Assembly: GCA_938015595.1 (NCBI GenBank)
Contig: CALLPI010000018.1
Location: 18,424 to 82,423 of the forward strand
Source: an uncultured Saprospiraceae bacterium
GTDB lineage: Bacteria; Bacteroidota; Bacteroidia; Chitinophagales; Saprospiraceae
DNA: 64,000 nt
Direction of reading: 5' to 3'
A program made the position numbers and the translations under genes. This document shows, piece after piece, positions 34,431-43,034 of this stretch; within the stretch, counting starts at the first letter, position 1, and each line of letters starts with the position of its first letter. The notes beneath the pieces are model-generated. The model was given only the letters and a program-made list of their open reading frames with translations. It made no database searches and was not told where the DNA came from.

Positions 34431-35717
34431 ATGAATCGAAAGATATTCTGGAGTATCGCAGGCTTGTTGTTGATGCTGGCGGTTCAGGCACGAGCCGCAT
34501 ACTTGCTCATTCCCATGGATGAAAAAACACAAAAAAACCACCTAAAGGCCTATGGCATCACATACTGGGTGCTTAGTCAAGGTGTAGAGGCCTGGTGGCT
34601 GCTCAACTATCGCGGGGGAAGTTTTGCCTTTACCTACGACAAGCGCTTCGAGCGCGAATGCCTGACACGAGGCGTGAGTTTCGAAATCATTCCCGATGCG
34701 CAATTCAACAAAATCCTGGCCGACATCTCCCACCCAGAAATCAACCAAGAGGCGGTCAAATTGGAGGTGGCGCCCAAAATTGCCGTTTATACACCCGATA
34801 TCAACGAGCGCGGCGACCGCATCCAACCCTGGGATGATGCCGTAACCCTGGTATTGACCTACGCCGAGATCCCCTACGATGCCATCTACGACCGCGAGGT
34901 GCTCAATGACATATTGCCCAAGTACGACTGGCTACACTTGCACCACGAAGATTTCACCGGCCAGTACGGACGCTTCTACCGCTCGTACAGCAGCACGACC
35001 TGGTACCGCGAAAACGTACGCCGCTCGGAAGAACTAGCCCGCAGCCTGGGCTTCAACAAGGTGTCCCAACTTAAGCTGGCCGTAGTCAAACGCATACGCG
35101 AGTACGTGGGTGGCGGCGGCTTCATGTTTGCTATGTGCTCAGCTACTGATACCTACGATATTGCCCTGGCCGCCGACGGCGTGGACATCTGCGCCAACAT
35201 CTACGATGGAGACCCCGCCGACCCCCAGGCACAGCAAAAACTCGACTTCAGCAAAACCTTTGCCTTCCGCAATTTCACCCTTGTGAAAAACCCGCTGGAG
35301 TACGAGTTCTCTGACATTGACCGCCCAGCAAACTCACCCATCATTCCCGAACAAGACTACTTCACCCTCTTCGACTTCTCGGCCAAATGGGACCCCGTGC
35401 CTACTATGCTCACCCAGTGCCACACCCGTACGGTGAAAGGATTCATGGGGCAAACTACCGCTTTCAAGCGCTCGCTAATCAAGCCCGAAGTACTGGTTTT
35501 GGGAGAGAACAAGCCCCTCGCCGAGGCGCGCTACATCCACGGCACTTTTGGCCAAGGTACCTGGACATTCTATGGCGGCCATGACCCTGAAGATTACCGC
35601 CACTACGTAGAAGACCCCGACACCGACCTCAATCTGCATCCCAACTCCCCCGGCTATCGCCTTATTCTCAACAACATTCTATTTCCTGCCGCCAAGAAAA
35701 AAGAAAGAAAAACATAA
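34431..35717 (+). CDS. Conserved Bacteroidota protein (often called asparagine synthetase B)
   Basis: 428 aa with an N-terminal signal peptide (about 1-22, ending ARA-A). Very conserved blocks are recognisable: IPMDEKTQKNHLKAYG, WWLLNYRGGSF, WDDAVTLVLTYAEIPYD, DWLHLHHEDFTGQYG, MFAMCSATDTYDIALAA, KWDPVPTMLTQ, FMGQTTAF and WTFYGGHDPEDYRHYV. Databases often label such proteins asparagine synthetase B, but neither an N-terminal nucleophile Cys2 glutaminase domain nor a PP-loop ATP site is visible, and a secreted protein could not do that job. The fold and activity are unknown; the HHEDF and GGHDPED segments look like possible metal or active-site regions. The HtrA gene begins 3 bp downstream, so the two are very likely co-transcribed. 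Confidence 0.85.
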   Translation: MNRKIFWSIAGLLLMLAVQARAAYLLIPMDEKTQKNHLKAYGITYWVLSQGVEAWWLLNYRGGSFAFTYDKRFERECLTRGVSFEIIPDAQFNKILADISHPEINQEAVKLEVAPKIAVYTPDINERGDRIQPWDDAVTLVLTYAEIPYDAIYDREVLNDILPKYDWLHLHHEDFTGQYGRFYRSYSSTTWYRENVRRSEELARSLGFNKVSQLKLAVVKRIREYVGGGGFMFAMCSATDTYDIALAADGVDICANIYDGDPADPQAQQKLDFSKTFAFRNFTLVKNPLEYEFSDIDRPANSPIIPEQDYFTLFDFSAKWDPVPTMLTQCHTRTVKGFMGQTTAFKRSLIKPEVLVLGENKPLAEARYIHGTFGQGTWTFYGGHDPEDYRHYVEDPDTDLNLHPNSPGYRLILNNILFPAAKKKERKT

Positions 35718-35720
35718 CCT

Positions 35721-36932
35721 ATGCCAAACTTCATACCAACGCTCTCACTTCCATCTTCCAAACGCACACATGCCATGTCACCACTTGCGCTTTTCCGCCT
35801 TTTGGCTGCCTTGCTCCTGGTCGTAGTGGGCTTTGCCGGTGGCATAGCCTGGGAAGGACGCCAGAAAGCCGCCCCGCATACCGATCAAGGTACAGCAACA
35901 CCCCCCCCGCCCTCTGCCGCACCCGATACCGCTACCTCCTCTGCGCCTGCACCCAATCAAAACCTTACCCCAGGCGAGCTGGCCACTATTCGCCTGTTTG
36001 AAAACGCCGCGCCGTCGGTATGCTACATTACTACACTGAATACCAGCTACGACTTCTTCTCGCGCAATGCGGTGGAGATTCCCGCCGGCTCGGGCTCTGG
36101 CTTTGTGTGGGACCGCAAGGGCCACATCATTACCAACTACCACGTCATCCAAAACGCTGACCGCGCCAACGTAACCCTGGCCGACCGCAGCACTTGGCCG
36201 GCTCGCCTGGTAGGCAAAGCCCCAGAAAAAGACCTGGCCGTGCTTAAGATTGATGCTCCAGCCTCGGCGCTGCGCCCCATTCCGGTAGGTGCTTCTGACA
36301 ACCTGCGCGTGGGGCAGTCGGTATTTGCCATTGGCAACCCTTTTGGCCTTGACCAAACCTTAACCACGGGCATCGTCAGCGCTCTGGGCCGCGAAATTCA
36401 GTCAGTGGCGGGCATCCCCATCCGCGACGTAATCCAGACCGATGCCGCCATCAACCCCGGCAACTCCGGTGGGCCGCTGCTCAACTCCGCCGGCCAGCTC
36501 ATCGGCGTCAACACAGCTATTTACAGTCCATCGGGTGCTTCGGCGGGTATTGGGTTTTCCATCCCAGCCGATGTGGTGGCCTGGGTAGTACCCGAACTCA
36601 TCCGCTACGGCAAGATACAGCGCCCCTCCCTGGGCTTGGAGTTCGCCCGCCAATCGTTTGTGCAGCGGCTTGGCCTCACGGGTGCTCTGGTCATTGACGT
36701 GTATCGCGGTGAGGCTGGCGACCGCGCCGGTATACGCCCCACGGTGCGCGAGCGCAATGGCGCCATCCGCCTGGGCGACCTCATCGTGGGCATCAACCGC
36801 GATAAAATTACCTCATACAGCGATGTGGTGCTAGCCCTCGAAAAGTACAAACCCGGCGACACGATAAAACTTGCCATCATCCGTGATGGCCGGCAAATAG
36901 AACTGGACTTAAGGCTGGATGAAGCAAAATAG
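35721..36932 (+). CDS. HtrA/Deg-family trypsin-like serine protease with one PDZ
   Basis: 403 aa from 35721 (385 if the in-frame ATG at 35775 is used, which places the membrane helix closer to the N-terminus). A transmembrane or signal-anchor helix (LFRLLAALLLVVVGFAGGIAW) is followed by a Pro/Ala/Thr-rich linker. The trypsin-like domain has the complete triad: His141 (TNYHV), Asp171 (KDLAVLKID) and Ser249 (NPGNSGGPL), numbered from 35721. One PDZ domain follows (about 310-400: LGDLIVGINRDKI, DTIKLAIIRDG). It would degrade or refold damaged proteins in the periplasm. The single PDZ resembles DegS/HhoA rather than DegP. Its gene is 3 bp behind the conserved protein at 34431, hinting at a shared job. 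Confidence 0.92.
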   Translation: MPNFIPTLSLPSSKRTHAMSPLALFRLLAALLLVVVGFAGGIAWEGRQKAAPHTDQGTATPPPPSAAPDTATSSAPAPNQNLTPGELATIRLFENAAPSVCYITTLNTSYDFFSRNAVEIPAGSGSGFVWDRKGHIITNYHVIQNADRANVTLADRSTWPARLVGKAPEKDLAVLKIDAPASALRPIPVGASDNLRVGQSVFAIGNPFGLDQTLTTGIVSALGREIQSVAGIPIRDVIQTDAAINPGNSGGPLLNSAGQLIGVNTAIYSPSGASAGIGFSIPADVVAWVVPELIRYGKIQRPSLGLEFARQSFVQRLGLTGALVIDVYRGEAGDRAGIRPTVRERNGAIRLGDLIVGINRDKITSYSDVVLALEKYKPGDTIKLAIIRDGRQIELDLRLDEAK

Positions 36933-36948
36933 CAGATATACCAGCAAT

Positions 36949-36996
36949 GCCAAGTTTTGTGCATGATTTACAGAGATATTATGCACAAAACTTGGC
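36949..36996. repeat. Palindromic intergenic repeat, copy C
   Basis: GCCAAGTTTTGTGCA and TGCACAAAACTTGGC form a perfect 15-bp stem around an 18-base loop. Stem identical to copy A; the loop differs. It lies 16 bp after the HtrA stop codon. Confidence 0.85.
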
Positions 36997-37310
36997 GAGC
37001 CGAAATATATACCCCCCCCACCACCAATTCGTACATCGGTAATCAGCGTGAAATAAAAACGCACGGCAGAGGCTAGAAACTTTTGCATGGCAAAGTCTGC
37101 ACGCCTCAATAGCAAACCCTACGCACTACCGACGACAAAGTCGCGGGTATCTTCTTGACTACCAATTCAAAAAACACCCGCCAAATATGTACGAATTTGA
37201 CTGGCAGAAATATTGCAGCGAATGAAAACCACACTTGCTCAGTCTCTTGGCTACACTGCCTGGCAAGTAGTTGTCGAGGCAGTAAGTTGCTGCAAATGCG
37301 CGAGTAGCGT

Positions 37311-37330
37311 ACTTACTTATATAAGTGAGT
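37311..37330. repeat. Near-perfect 20-bp palindrome
   Basis: ACTTACTTAT faces ATAAGTGAGT with one mismatch; its core ACTTATATAAGT (37315-37326) is perfect. Upstream at 37281 is AGTAAGT, which can pair with ACTTACT. It lies about 90 bp before the SDR start and could be an operator. Confidence 0.4.
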
Positions 37331-37366
37331 TGTCCATCTTTTGGTTTAAGATGTGGCTGACTGCGA

Positions 37367-37400
37367 TCTGATGCGAAGCCTCATATTTCCCGTATCTTTG
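37367..37400 (+). promoter_or_regulatory. Likely promoter of the SDR gene
   Basis: TATCTTTG at 37393-37400 matches the Bacteroidota -7 box TAnnTTTG. A weak -33 candidate TCTG lies 22 bases upstream. The start codon follows 20 bases downstream. Confidence 0.45.
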
Positions 37401-37420
37401 CCTCTACAACCTATAAAACC

Positions 37421-38221
37421 ATGCCTACCTTCTTTCACCACACCATCTGGATTACGGGCGCTTCCTCTGGCATTGGCAAGGCACTAGCGCTGGCTTTTGC
37501 CACCGAGGGTGCGCGTTTGGTGCTTTCGGCTCGCCGAGAGGCAGAACTACAATGCGTAGCCGAAGCATGCCGGGCTGCTGGCGCTGAGGCAGTGTACGTG
37601 CAGCCATTAGACCTGGCCAATACACAGGCCTTGCCCGAAGTAGCACGGCAAGTGCTGGAACAAGCTGGCCCAGTTGATATCCTGGTCAACAACGGCGGTA
37701 TTTCGCAGCGCTCTCTGGCGCTGGACACCCGCATCGAAGTGGATGAGCGCCTCATGCGCATCAATTATCTGGGCACAGTAGCGCTCACCAAAGCTGTGCT
37801 GCCCCATATGCTGCAGCGACAAAAAGGGCGCGTAGTGGTCATTACCAGCCTAACGGGTAAGTTTGGCTCGCCTTTGCGCAGCGGGTACGCAGCATCTAAG
37901 CATGCTCTACATGGTTTTTTCGACAGCTTGCGGGCAGAACTAGCGCATACGCCCATTCGCATCCTGTTGGTGTGCCCAGGGTTTGTGCGTACGCAGGTGA
38001 GCATAAATGCCCTCACCGCCGACGGCACACCACAAGGCAGCATGGATGAGGCTACCCAAAACGGCCTGGCGCCGGAGGCATTGGCACAACAAATCCTGCA
38101 GGCTATCAGGCAAGACAAAGAGGAAGTATGGCTGGGCGGCAAGGAGGTCTTGGGCGTATATGTCAAGCGCTTTTTCCCGCGGCTTTTCTCGCGGCTGATT
38201 GCCAAAGCCAAAGTAACATAA
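37421..38221 (+). CDS. Short-chain dehydrogenase/reductase (SDR)
   Basis: 266-aa classical SDR oxidoreductase with a Rossmann fold. The cofactor motif TGASSGIG is at residues 12-19; NNGG is near residue 90; a catalytic Ser lies in VVITSLTGKFG and Tyr156/Lys160 in YAASK. A C-terminal hydrophobic/basic stretch (YVKRFFPRLFSRLIAKAK) suggests membrane association, as in DHRS7/YqjQ-like SDRs. It would oxidise or reduce a lipid-like or carbonyl substrate with NAD(P)H; specificity cannot be read. The residue after the second beta strand is Arg (LSARR), which favours NADP. The gene appears to be monocistronic. Confidence 0.93.
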   Translation: MPTFFHHTIWITGASSGIGKALALAFATEGARLVLSARREAELQCVAEACRAAGAEAVYVQPLDLANTQALPEVARQVLEQAGPVDILVNNGGISQRSLALDTRIEVDERLMRINYLGTVALTKAVLPHMLQRQKGRVVVITSLTGKFGSPLRSGYAASKHALHGFFDSLRAELAHTPIRILLVCPGFVRTQVSINALTADGTPQGSMDEATQNGLAPEALAQQILQAIRQDKEEVWLGGKEVLGVYVKRFFPRLFSRLIAKAKVT

Positions 38222-38385
38222 CCGGCGGTACGCATACCTGCGCTATGCGCTCATCAGCGCTTATCGCAAATGTGCTGTGAAGAGCACTGCAAAACGGACG
38301 GCGTAAAATAGCTGTAGCCAATGCAGGCGTGCAAATCTCCTGCCAATTGCCTAACTTCGCCCATCTGAATCAAACCTACATTGCC

Positions 38386-41052
38386 TTGGCCAGAAAAAGC
38401 GCCTCTCAAGCTGGAGAAACTGCCACAGCCGACAGCAGCGTTACCCCGCTGATGCAGCAGTATTTCAAGATGAAAAGCAAGTACCCGGACGCTATCATGC
38501 TTTTTAGGGTAGGTGATTTTTACGAAACCTTTGGCGAAGACGCCATCAAAACTTCCCAGGCGCTAGGCATTGTATTGACCAAGCGCAACAACGGCGGTAG
38601 CGATATTGAGCTGGCTGGCTTCCCCTTCCACGCCTTAGATATGTACCTGCCTCGACTGGTGCGCAGTGGTCACCGCGTGGCCATTTGCGAACAACTAGAA
38701 AAGCCCAGCCCTCAGAAAAAACTTGTCAAACGCGGCGTCACGGAGGTCGTTACCCCAGGCATAGCTGTGGACGACAAACTCCTCGATCACCAAACCAACA
38801 ACTATCTGGCCTCCCTCTATTTTGGCAAGCACGACGCCGTGGGCATGGCCTTTCTCGATATCTCTACCGGCGAGTTTCTCGTGTGCGAAGGCAACCTGGC
38901 TTATGCTGACAAACTCTTGCAAAGCCTTCAGCCCTCTGAGGTGCTCTTCGCCAAAGAGCGCCGCAAAGAGTTTGAAAAAAAATTCGGCGACAAATTTTAC
39001 ACCTACGCCCTCGACGAATGGGTCTATACAGCCGACTACACCCGACAAAAACTCCTCGACCACTTTGAAGTACAGAGCCTCAAAGGCTTTGCCGTGGAAG
39101 ACCTGGAACTCGCTGTCATCGCTGCAGGCGCCATCCTGCACTACCTGGAAACCACCGAAAATAAAAACCTGCGCCACATCAGCGCCATCAGCCGACTCAT
39201 GCCCGAAAAGTATGTCTGGCTCGATCACTTTACCATACGCAACCTGGAGCTACTGCATAGCAACCACCCCACCGGCACGCCGCTCATCAAAATCCTAGAC
39301 CGCACCATCTCGCCCATGGGCGCTCGCCTGCTCAAAAAGTGGGTAGTGCTGCCCCTGCGCCACAAACGCCCCATTGAAGAACGCCTCGATGTGGTGGCTT
39401 ACCTCCTCCAACACTTTGACCTGGGGCTAGAACTAGAGCAGTACATCCGCCAAATGGGAGACCTAGAGCGCCTTATCTCCAAAGCGCCGATGGGCAAGAT
39501 CAGCCCCCGCGAAATGGTGCAGCTCAAACGCGCCCTGGCCGCTACCGAACCCCTTAAACAATTGCTGGAAAACACCCAACTGGAACCCCTGCTCAAAATG
39601 GCCGAAGGCCTCAACCCCTGCAAAACCCTACACGACCGCATTGCCGCCCAACTCGTGGAAGACCCGCCAGCCAACTTCGCCAAAGGCAGCGTCATTGCTG
39701 ATGGCTTCTCCGCAGAACTGGACGAACTGCGCCGCCTCATCCACCACAGCAAAGATATCCTGCTGGATATACAGCAGCGCGAAATTGAACGCACTGGCAT
39801 CACCAGCCTCAAAGTGGGCTTCAACTCCGTGTTTGGCTACTACCTCGAAGTAACCAACAAATACAAAGACCAAACACCCAACGACTGGATACGCAAACAA
39901 ACCCTAACCAACGGCGAGCGCTACATCACTGAAGAACTCAAAGACCTCGAAACCAAAATACTCGGCGCTGAAGATAAAATTCTCGAACTGGAGCAGCAAC
40001 TCTTTGACCAACTAGTGCACAACGTAAGCGACTACGTGCAACCTATACAGCACAATGCCCAGATCATAGCTCGCCTGGACTGCCTGCTGGCCTTTGCCCG
40101 CGTAGCCGAAAAGCACCGCTACCGCCGCCCGCACATCAACGAGAGTCTCGCCATTGACATCAAGGATGGTCGGCACCCCGTTATTGAACAATTGCTGCCC
40201 CTGGGCGAAAGCTACGTACCCAACGATGTCTATCTGGACAGCGACCAGGCGCAAATCCTCCTTGTAACCGGCCCCAACATGGCTGGTAAATCCGCTCTGC
40301 TACGCCAAACCGCCCTCATTTGCCTCATGGCGCAAATGGGCTGCTTCGTGCCGGCCACCGAAGCCCGCATTGGCCTGCTGGACAAGGTGTTTACCCGTGT
40401 AGGTGCCAGCGACAACATTTCCTCCGGCGAGTCCACTTTCATGGTAGAAATGAACGAAACCGCCGGTATCATGAACAACATCTCCGACCGAAGCCTCATC
40501 CTGTTAGATGAGATTGGCCGAGGTACCAGCACCTTCGACGGGGTGTCTATAGCCTGGGCTATTGCTGAATACCTACACAACAACGGCGCAGCTCGTCCTA
40601 AAACGCTCTTCGCTACCCACTACCACGAACTGGCCGAACTGGCCAATAAATTACCCCGCATTCGCAACTTCAATGTATCGGTGCGCGAAGCAGGTAACAA
40701 GGTAATCTTCCTGCGCAAGCTGGCCGAAGGCAGTAGCCGGCATAGCTTTGGCATACACGTGGCCCGCATGGCTGGCATGCCGCGCAGCATTGTGGAACGC
40801 GCTACGCAAATCTTACAGCAACTCGAACTCAAATCCGTAGAAGACACCTCAACTGACCAAGGCCCCAAAACCCGCCAAGCTGCTACCCAACAGATTCAGC
40901 CACCTGCCTACCAACTTAGCATCTTTGAAACCGTGGACCCCACCGCCGGCCAACTTAAACAAGCCTTGCTCGACCTAGACCTCAATCGCCTTACACCTAT
41001 TGAATGTATGCTCAAATTGAATGAGTTGAAAAAGATGGTGGAGGGAGAGTAA
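38386..41052 (+). CDS. mutS: DNA mismatch repair protein MutS
   Basis: MutS ATPase that recognises mismatches and small loops and recruits MutL. I chose the TTG at 38386, giving MARKSASQAGE before the conserved VTPLMQQYFKMKSKYPDAI; a GTG at 38329 is the other option. Product about 888 aa. Mismatch-recognition Phe-x-Glu is in GDFYETF; connector and lever domains follow; the clamp lies about 430-560; Walker A GPNMAGKSALL is near residue 629 and Walker B LILLDEIGRGTSTFDG near 704, with the ThrHis signal ATHYHEL after it. The C-terminal dimer-forming tail is present (LDLDLNRLTPIECMLKLNEL). Length and order match MutS1. mutL is not in the window. Confidence 0.96.
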   Translation: MARKSASQAGETATADSSVTPLMQQYFKMKSKYPDAIMLFRVGDFYETFGEDAIKTSQALGIVLTKRNNGGSDIELAGFPFHALDMYLPRLVRSGHRVAICEQLEKPSPQKKLVKRGVTEVVTPGIAVDDKLLDHQTNNYLASLYFGKHDAVGMAFLDISTGEFLVCEGNLAYADKLLQSLQPSEVLFAKERRKEFEKKFGDKFYTYALDEWVYTADYTRQKLLDHFEVQSLKGFAVEDLELAVIAAGAILHYLETTENKNLRHISAISRLMPEKYVWLDHFTIRNLELLHSNHPTGTPLIKILDRTISPMGARLLKKWVVLPLRHKRPIEERLDVVAYLLQHFDLGLELEQYIRQMGDLERLISKAPMGKISPREMVQLKRALAATEPLKQLLENTQLEPLLKMAEGLNPCKTLHDRIAAQLVEDPPANFAKGSVIADGFSAELDELRRLIHHSKDILLDIQQREIERTGITSLKVGFNSVFGYYLEVTNKYKDQTPNDWIRKQTLTNGERYITEELKDLETKILGAEDKILELEQQLFDQLVHNVSDYVQPIQHNAQIIARLDCLLAFARVAEKHRYRRPHINESLAIDIKDGRHPVIEQLLPLGESYVPNDVYLDSDQAQILLVTGPNMAGKSALLRQTALICLMAQMGCFVPATEARIGLLDKVFTRVGASDNISSGESTFMVEMNETAGIMNNISDRSLILLDEIGRGTSTFDGVSIAWAIAEYLHNNGAARPKTLFATHYHELAELANKLPRIRNFNVSVREAGNKVIFLRKLAEGSSRHSFGIHVARMAGMPRSIVERATQILQQLELKSVEDTSTDQGPKTRQAATQQIQPPAYQLSIFETVDPTAGQLKQALLDLDLNRLTPIECMLKLNELKKMVEGE

Positions 41053-41107
41053 GGGAGACTGAAAGACTGAAAGACTTTGTGACTTTGAGAAGGGGGAGAC
41101 AGGGGTA
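41053..41107 (+). repeat. Purine-rich post-stop repeat, copy 1
   Basis: Directly after the mutS stop codon is a run built on GACTGAAAGACTGAAAGACTT, followed by a G-rich stretch. Similar sequence lies after the stops at 44419 and 55822. Confidence 0.4.
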
Positions 41108-41182
41108 CTAAGGAGCTACTTAATACTGACTGTCCACACTAAAAGCGTAAACTCAAGTAAAAACCCCTATCTTAGCTCTGTC

Positions 41183-42958
41183 ATGGTGCATCTTATCATT
41201 TTCGCAGTATTGCTCATGGCTCTGACGCTCTTTGTATGGGGGCGCATTCGACACGACTTTGTGGCGCTCGCTACGCTGCTGATTCTTACTATATTTGGCA
41301 TTGTAGAGCCAGGCAAGGCATTTGTGGGGTTTGGCCATCCGGCAGTAATCACGGTAGCAGCTATTCTAGTTATCAGCAAAGGGCTGGAATATTCTGGTGT
41401 GGCGGACATCCTGAGCCGCTGGGCCATGCGCACGGGCAAGCATCCGGTACAGCAAATTTTTATACTGTCGTTGGCAGTGGCAGCCATTTCTGCCTTTATG
41501 AACAATATAGGTGCGCTGGCCATTGGCATGCCTATTGGGCTACACCTGGCGCGAAAGAACGGCTACCCCCCCTCCTACATCCTGATGCCCCTGGCTTTTG
41601 CCTCGTTACTGGGCGGCATGACTACTCTCATAGGTACACCCTCCAACCTGATTGTATCTTCTTTCCGAAAAGAAGAAACCGGCGTACCCTTTGGCATGTT
41701 TGAATATGCCCCGGTGGGCATTGCCGTCACGCTTAGTGGCGTCTCGCTCATTGCCTTAATTGCGCGCAAAGTGCTGCCCTATCGCACTGCCTCAAAAGAA
41801 GAAACAAACCTGTTTAATATTGAAGAATACATCACAGAGGTAGAAATCATGCCCAAAAGCAAGGCCGAGGGCAGATCAATAGCAGAATGGCCGCTTATTT
41901 CCAAAACTAAAGTACAGATACTTGGCCTGGTACGCGCTCACCGCCATATACATGCCCCCGATCCGGAGGAAACTCTCCTGGCTGGCGATATTCTGATACT
42001 CGAAACTGATGCAGAAGACCTGAAAACGGTGATCGCTAACACCGGCGTACGATTGCTGGGCGAAAAACCCTCCCCTGATGATACCGAAGGTGCTAAAAAC
42101 ATTATCATTGCCGAGGCAGTGGTTATGGCAGGTTCGGCACTGGCCAATCAAACATTGGCCGATGTAGGGCTGCGTCGGAAGTATGGTATCAACCTACTAG
42201 CCTTAGCCCGGAAGACACATAAAGTGCGTTGGCGCTTGGACCAAATCACCTTCCAGCCTGGAGATGTACTGTTGCTGCAAGGCCGCGAGCGAAACCTATA
42301 CGAGAACATGGCCACCCTAGGATGCCTGCCTCTGGCCAAGCGCAACCTGCGCCTGCAGCAACCTACGCAAGTATTCAAAGCCATCAGCATATTTGCTGCT
42401 GCCATACTGATCGTAGCAGCAGGGCTTTTGCCGGTAGAGGTTGCCTTTGCCATAGCCGCGCTAGTTATGACGCTGACGGGCATTGTGCCGGTCAAGGATG
42501 TCTACACTGCTATAGACTGGCCGGTGATCGTGCTGCTGGGAGCTATGATTCCTGTGGGCGGCGCTTTGGAAACCAGTGGGGGCGCAGCACTTATTGCTTC
42601 GCTAGTACTCGAATGGGGGCAGTACTTGCCGCATTGGGGCATTTTGGCACTAGTTATGGTAATGACTATGTGCGTTTCTGATGTAGTCAACAACGCCGCT
42701 ACAGTGGTGCTGATGGCTCCCATAGCCACAGATATTGCTCAAAGACTGGGGCTGTCAGTGGTTCCCTTCCTGGTGGCTGTAGCCATTGGAGGTTCTAGCG
42801 CTTTTCTCACGCCCATCGGGCATCAGTCCAATACACTTGTGATGGGGCCAGGCGGGTATAAATTTTCAGATTATTGGCGACTGGGATTACCATTAGAAAT
42901 ACTGATTGTACTAATAAGCATCCCTATCATCCTGTACTGCTGGCCTTTGCATGGCTGA
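41183..42958 (+). CDS. SLC13-type permease with two TrkA-C (RCK_C) domains
   Basis: 591-aa inner-membrane transporter of the ion-transporter superfamily (CitT/ArsB/SLC13-like). N-terminal helices (about 1-210) carry FIG-HPAVITVAAILVIS, FMNNIGALAIGMPI and LLGGMTTLIGTPSNLIVSS, the last being the family signature SNT-like loop. Two soluble TrkA-C domains occupy about 215-395 (VRAHRHIHAPDPEETLLAGDILIL; LDQITFQPGDVLLLQG). The C-terminal helices include VSDVVNNAATVVLMAPIA and SSAFLTPIGHQSNTLVMGPGGY. It likely imports dicarboxylate, sulfate or a similar anion with Na+ or H+; the substrate is uncertain. The gene is followed by a strong hairpin facing a convergent gene. Confidence 0.9.
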   Translation: MVHLIIFAVLLMALTLFVWGRIRHDFVALATLLILTIFGIVEPGKAFVGFGHPAVITVAAILVISKGLEYSGVADILSRWAMRTGKHPVQQIFILSLAVAAISAFMNNIGALAIGMPIGLHLARKNGYPPSYILMPLAFASLLGGMTTLIGTPSNLIVSSFRKEETGVPFGMFEYAPVGIAVTLSGVSLIALIARKVLPYRTASKEETNLFNIEEYITEVEIMPKSKAEGRSIAEWPLISKTKVQILGLVRAHRHIHAPDPEETLLAGDILILETDAEDLKTVIANTGVRLLGEKPSPDDTEGAKNIIIAEAVVMAGSALANQTLADVGLRRKYGINLLALARKTHKVRWRLDQITFQPGDVLLLQGRERNLYENMATLGCLPLAKRNLRLQQPTQVFKAISIFAAAILIVAAGLLPVEVAFAIAALVMTLTGIVPVKDVYTAIDWPVIVLLGAMIPVGGALETSGGAALIASLVLEWGQYLPHWGILALVMVMTMCVSDVVNNAATVVLMAPIATDIAQRLGLSVVPFLVAVAIGGSSAFLTPIGHQSNTLVMGPGGYKFSDYWRLGLPLEILIVLISIPIILYCWPLHG

Positions 42959-42975
42959 TACACCTGCTGAAAATA

Positions 42976-43012
42976 CCATGCCCGACACTGCGCTGGGCGA
43001 TATCGGGCATGG
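42976..43012. terminator. Hairpin between convergent genes
   Basis: CCATGCCCGA and TCGGGCATGG form a perfect 10-bp stem around 17 bases, 18 bp past the SLC13 stop and 23 bp past the DUF2911 stop. Its placement fits a bidirectional terminator, although flanking T-runs are weak. Confidence 0.6.
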
Positions 43013-43034
43013 CGTACAGGAGGCGGAAATTGCT

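Larger units (their letters stand above)
36933..37420. other. Intergenic region with repeat copy C and palindrome
   Basis: 488 bp between HtrA and the SDR gene. It contains palindromic repeat copy C (36949-36996), a short C-run near 37011, the palindrome at 37311-37330 and a promoter-like TATCTTTG at 37393. No gene is supported. Confidence 0.6.
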
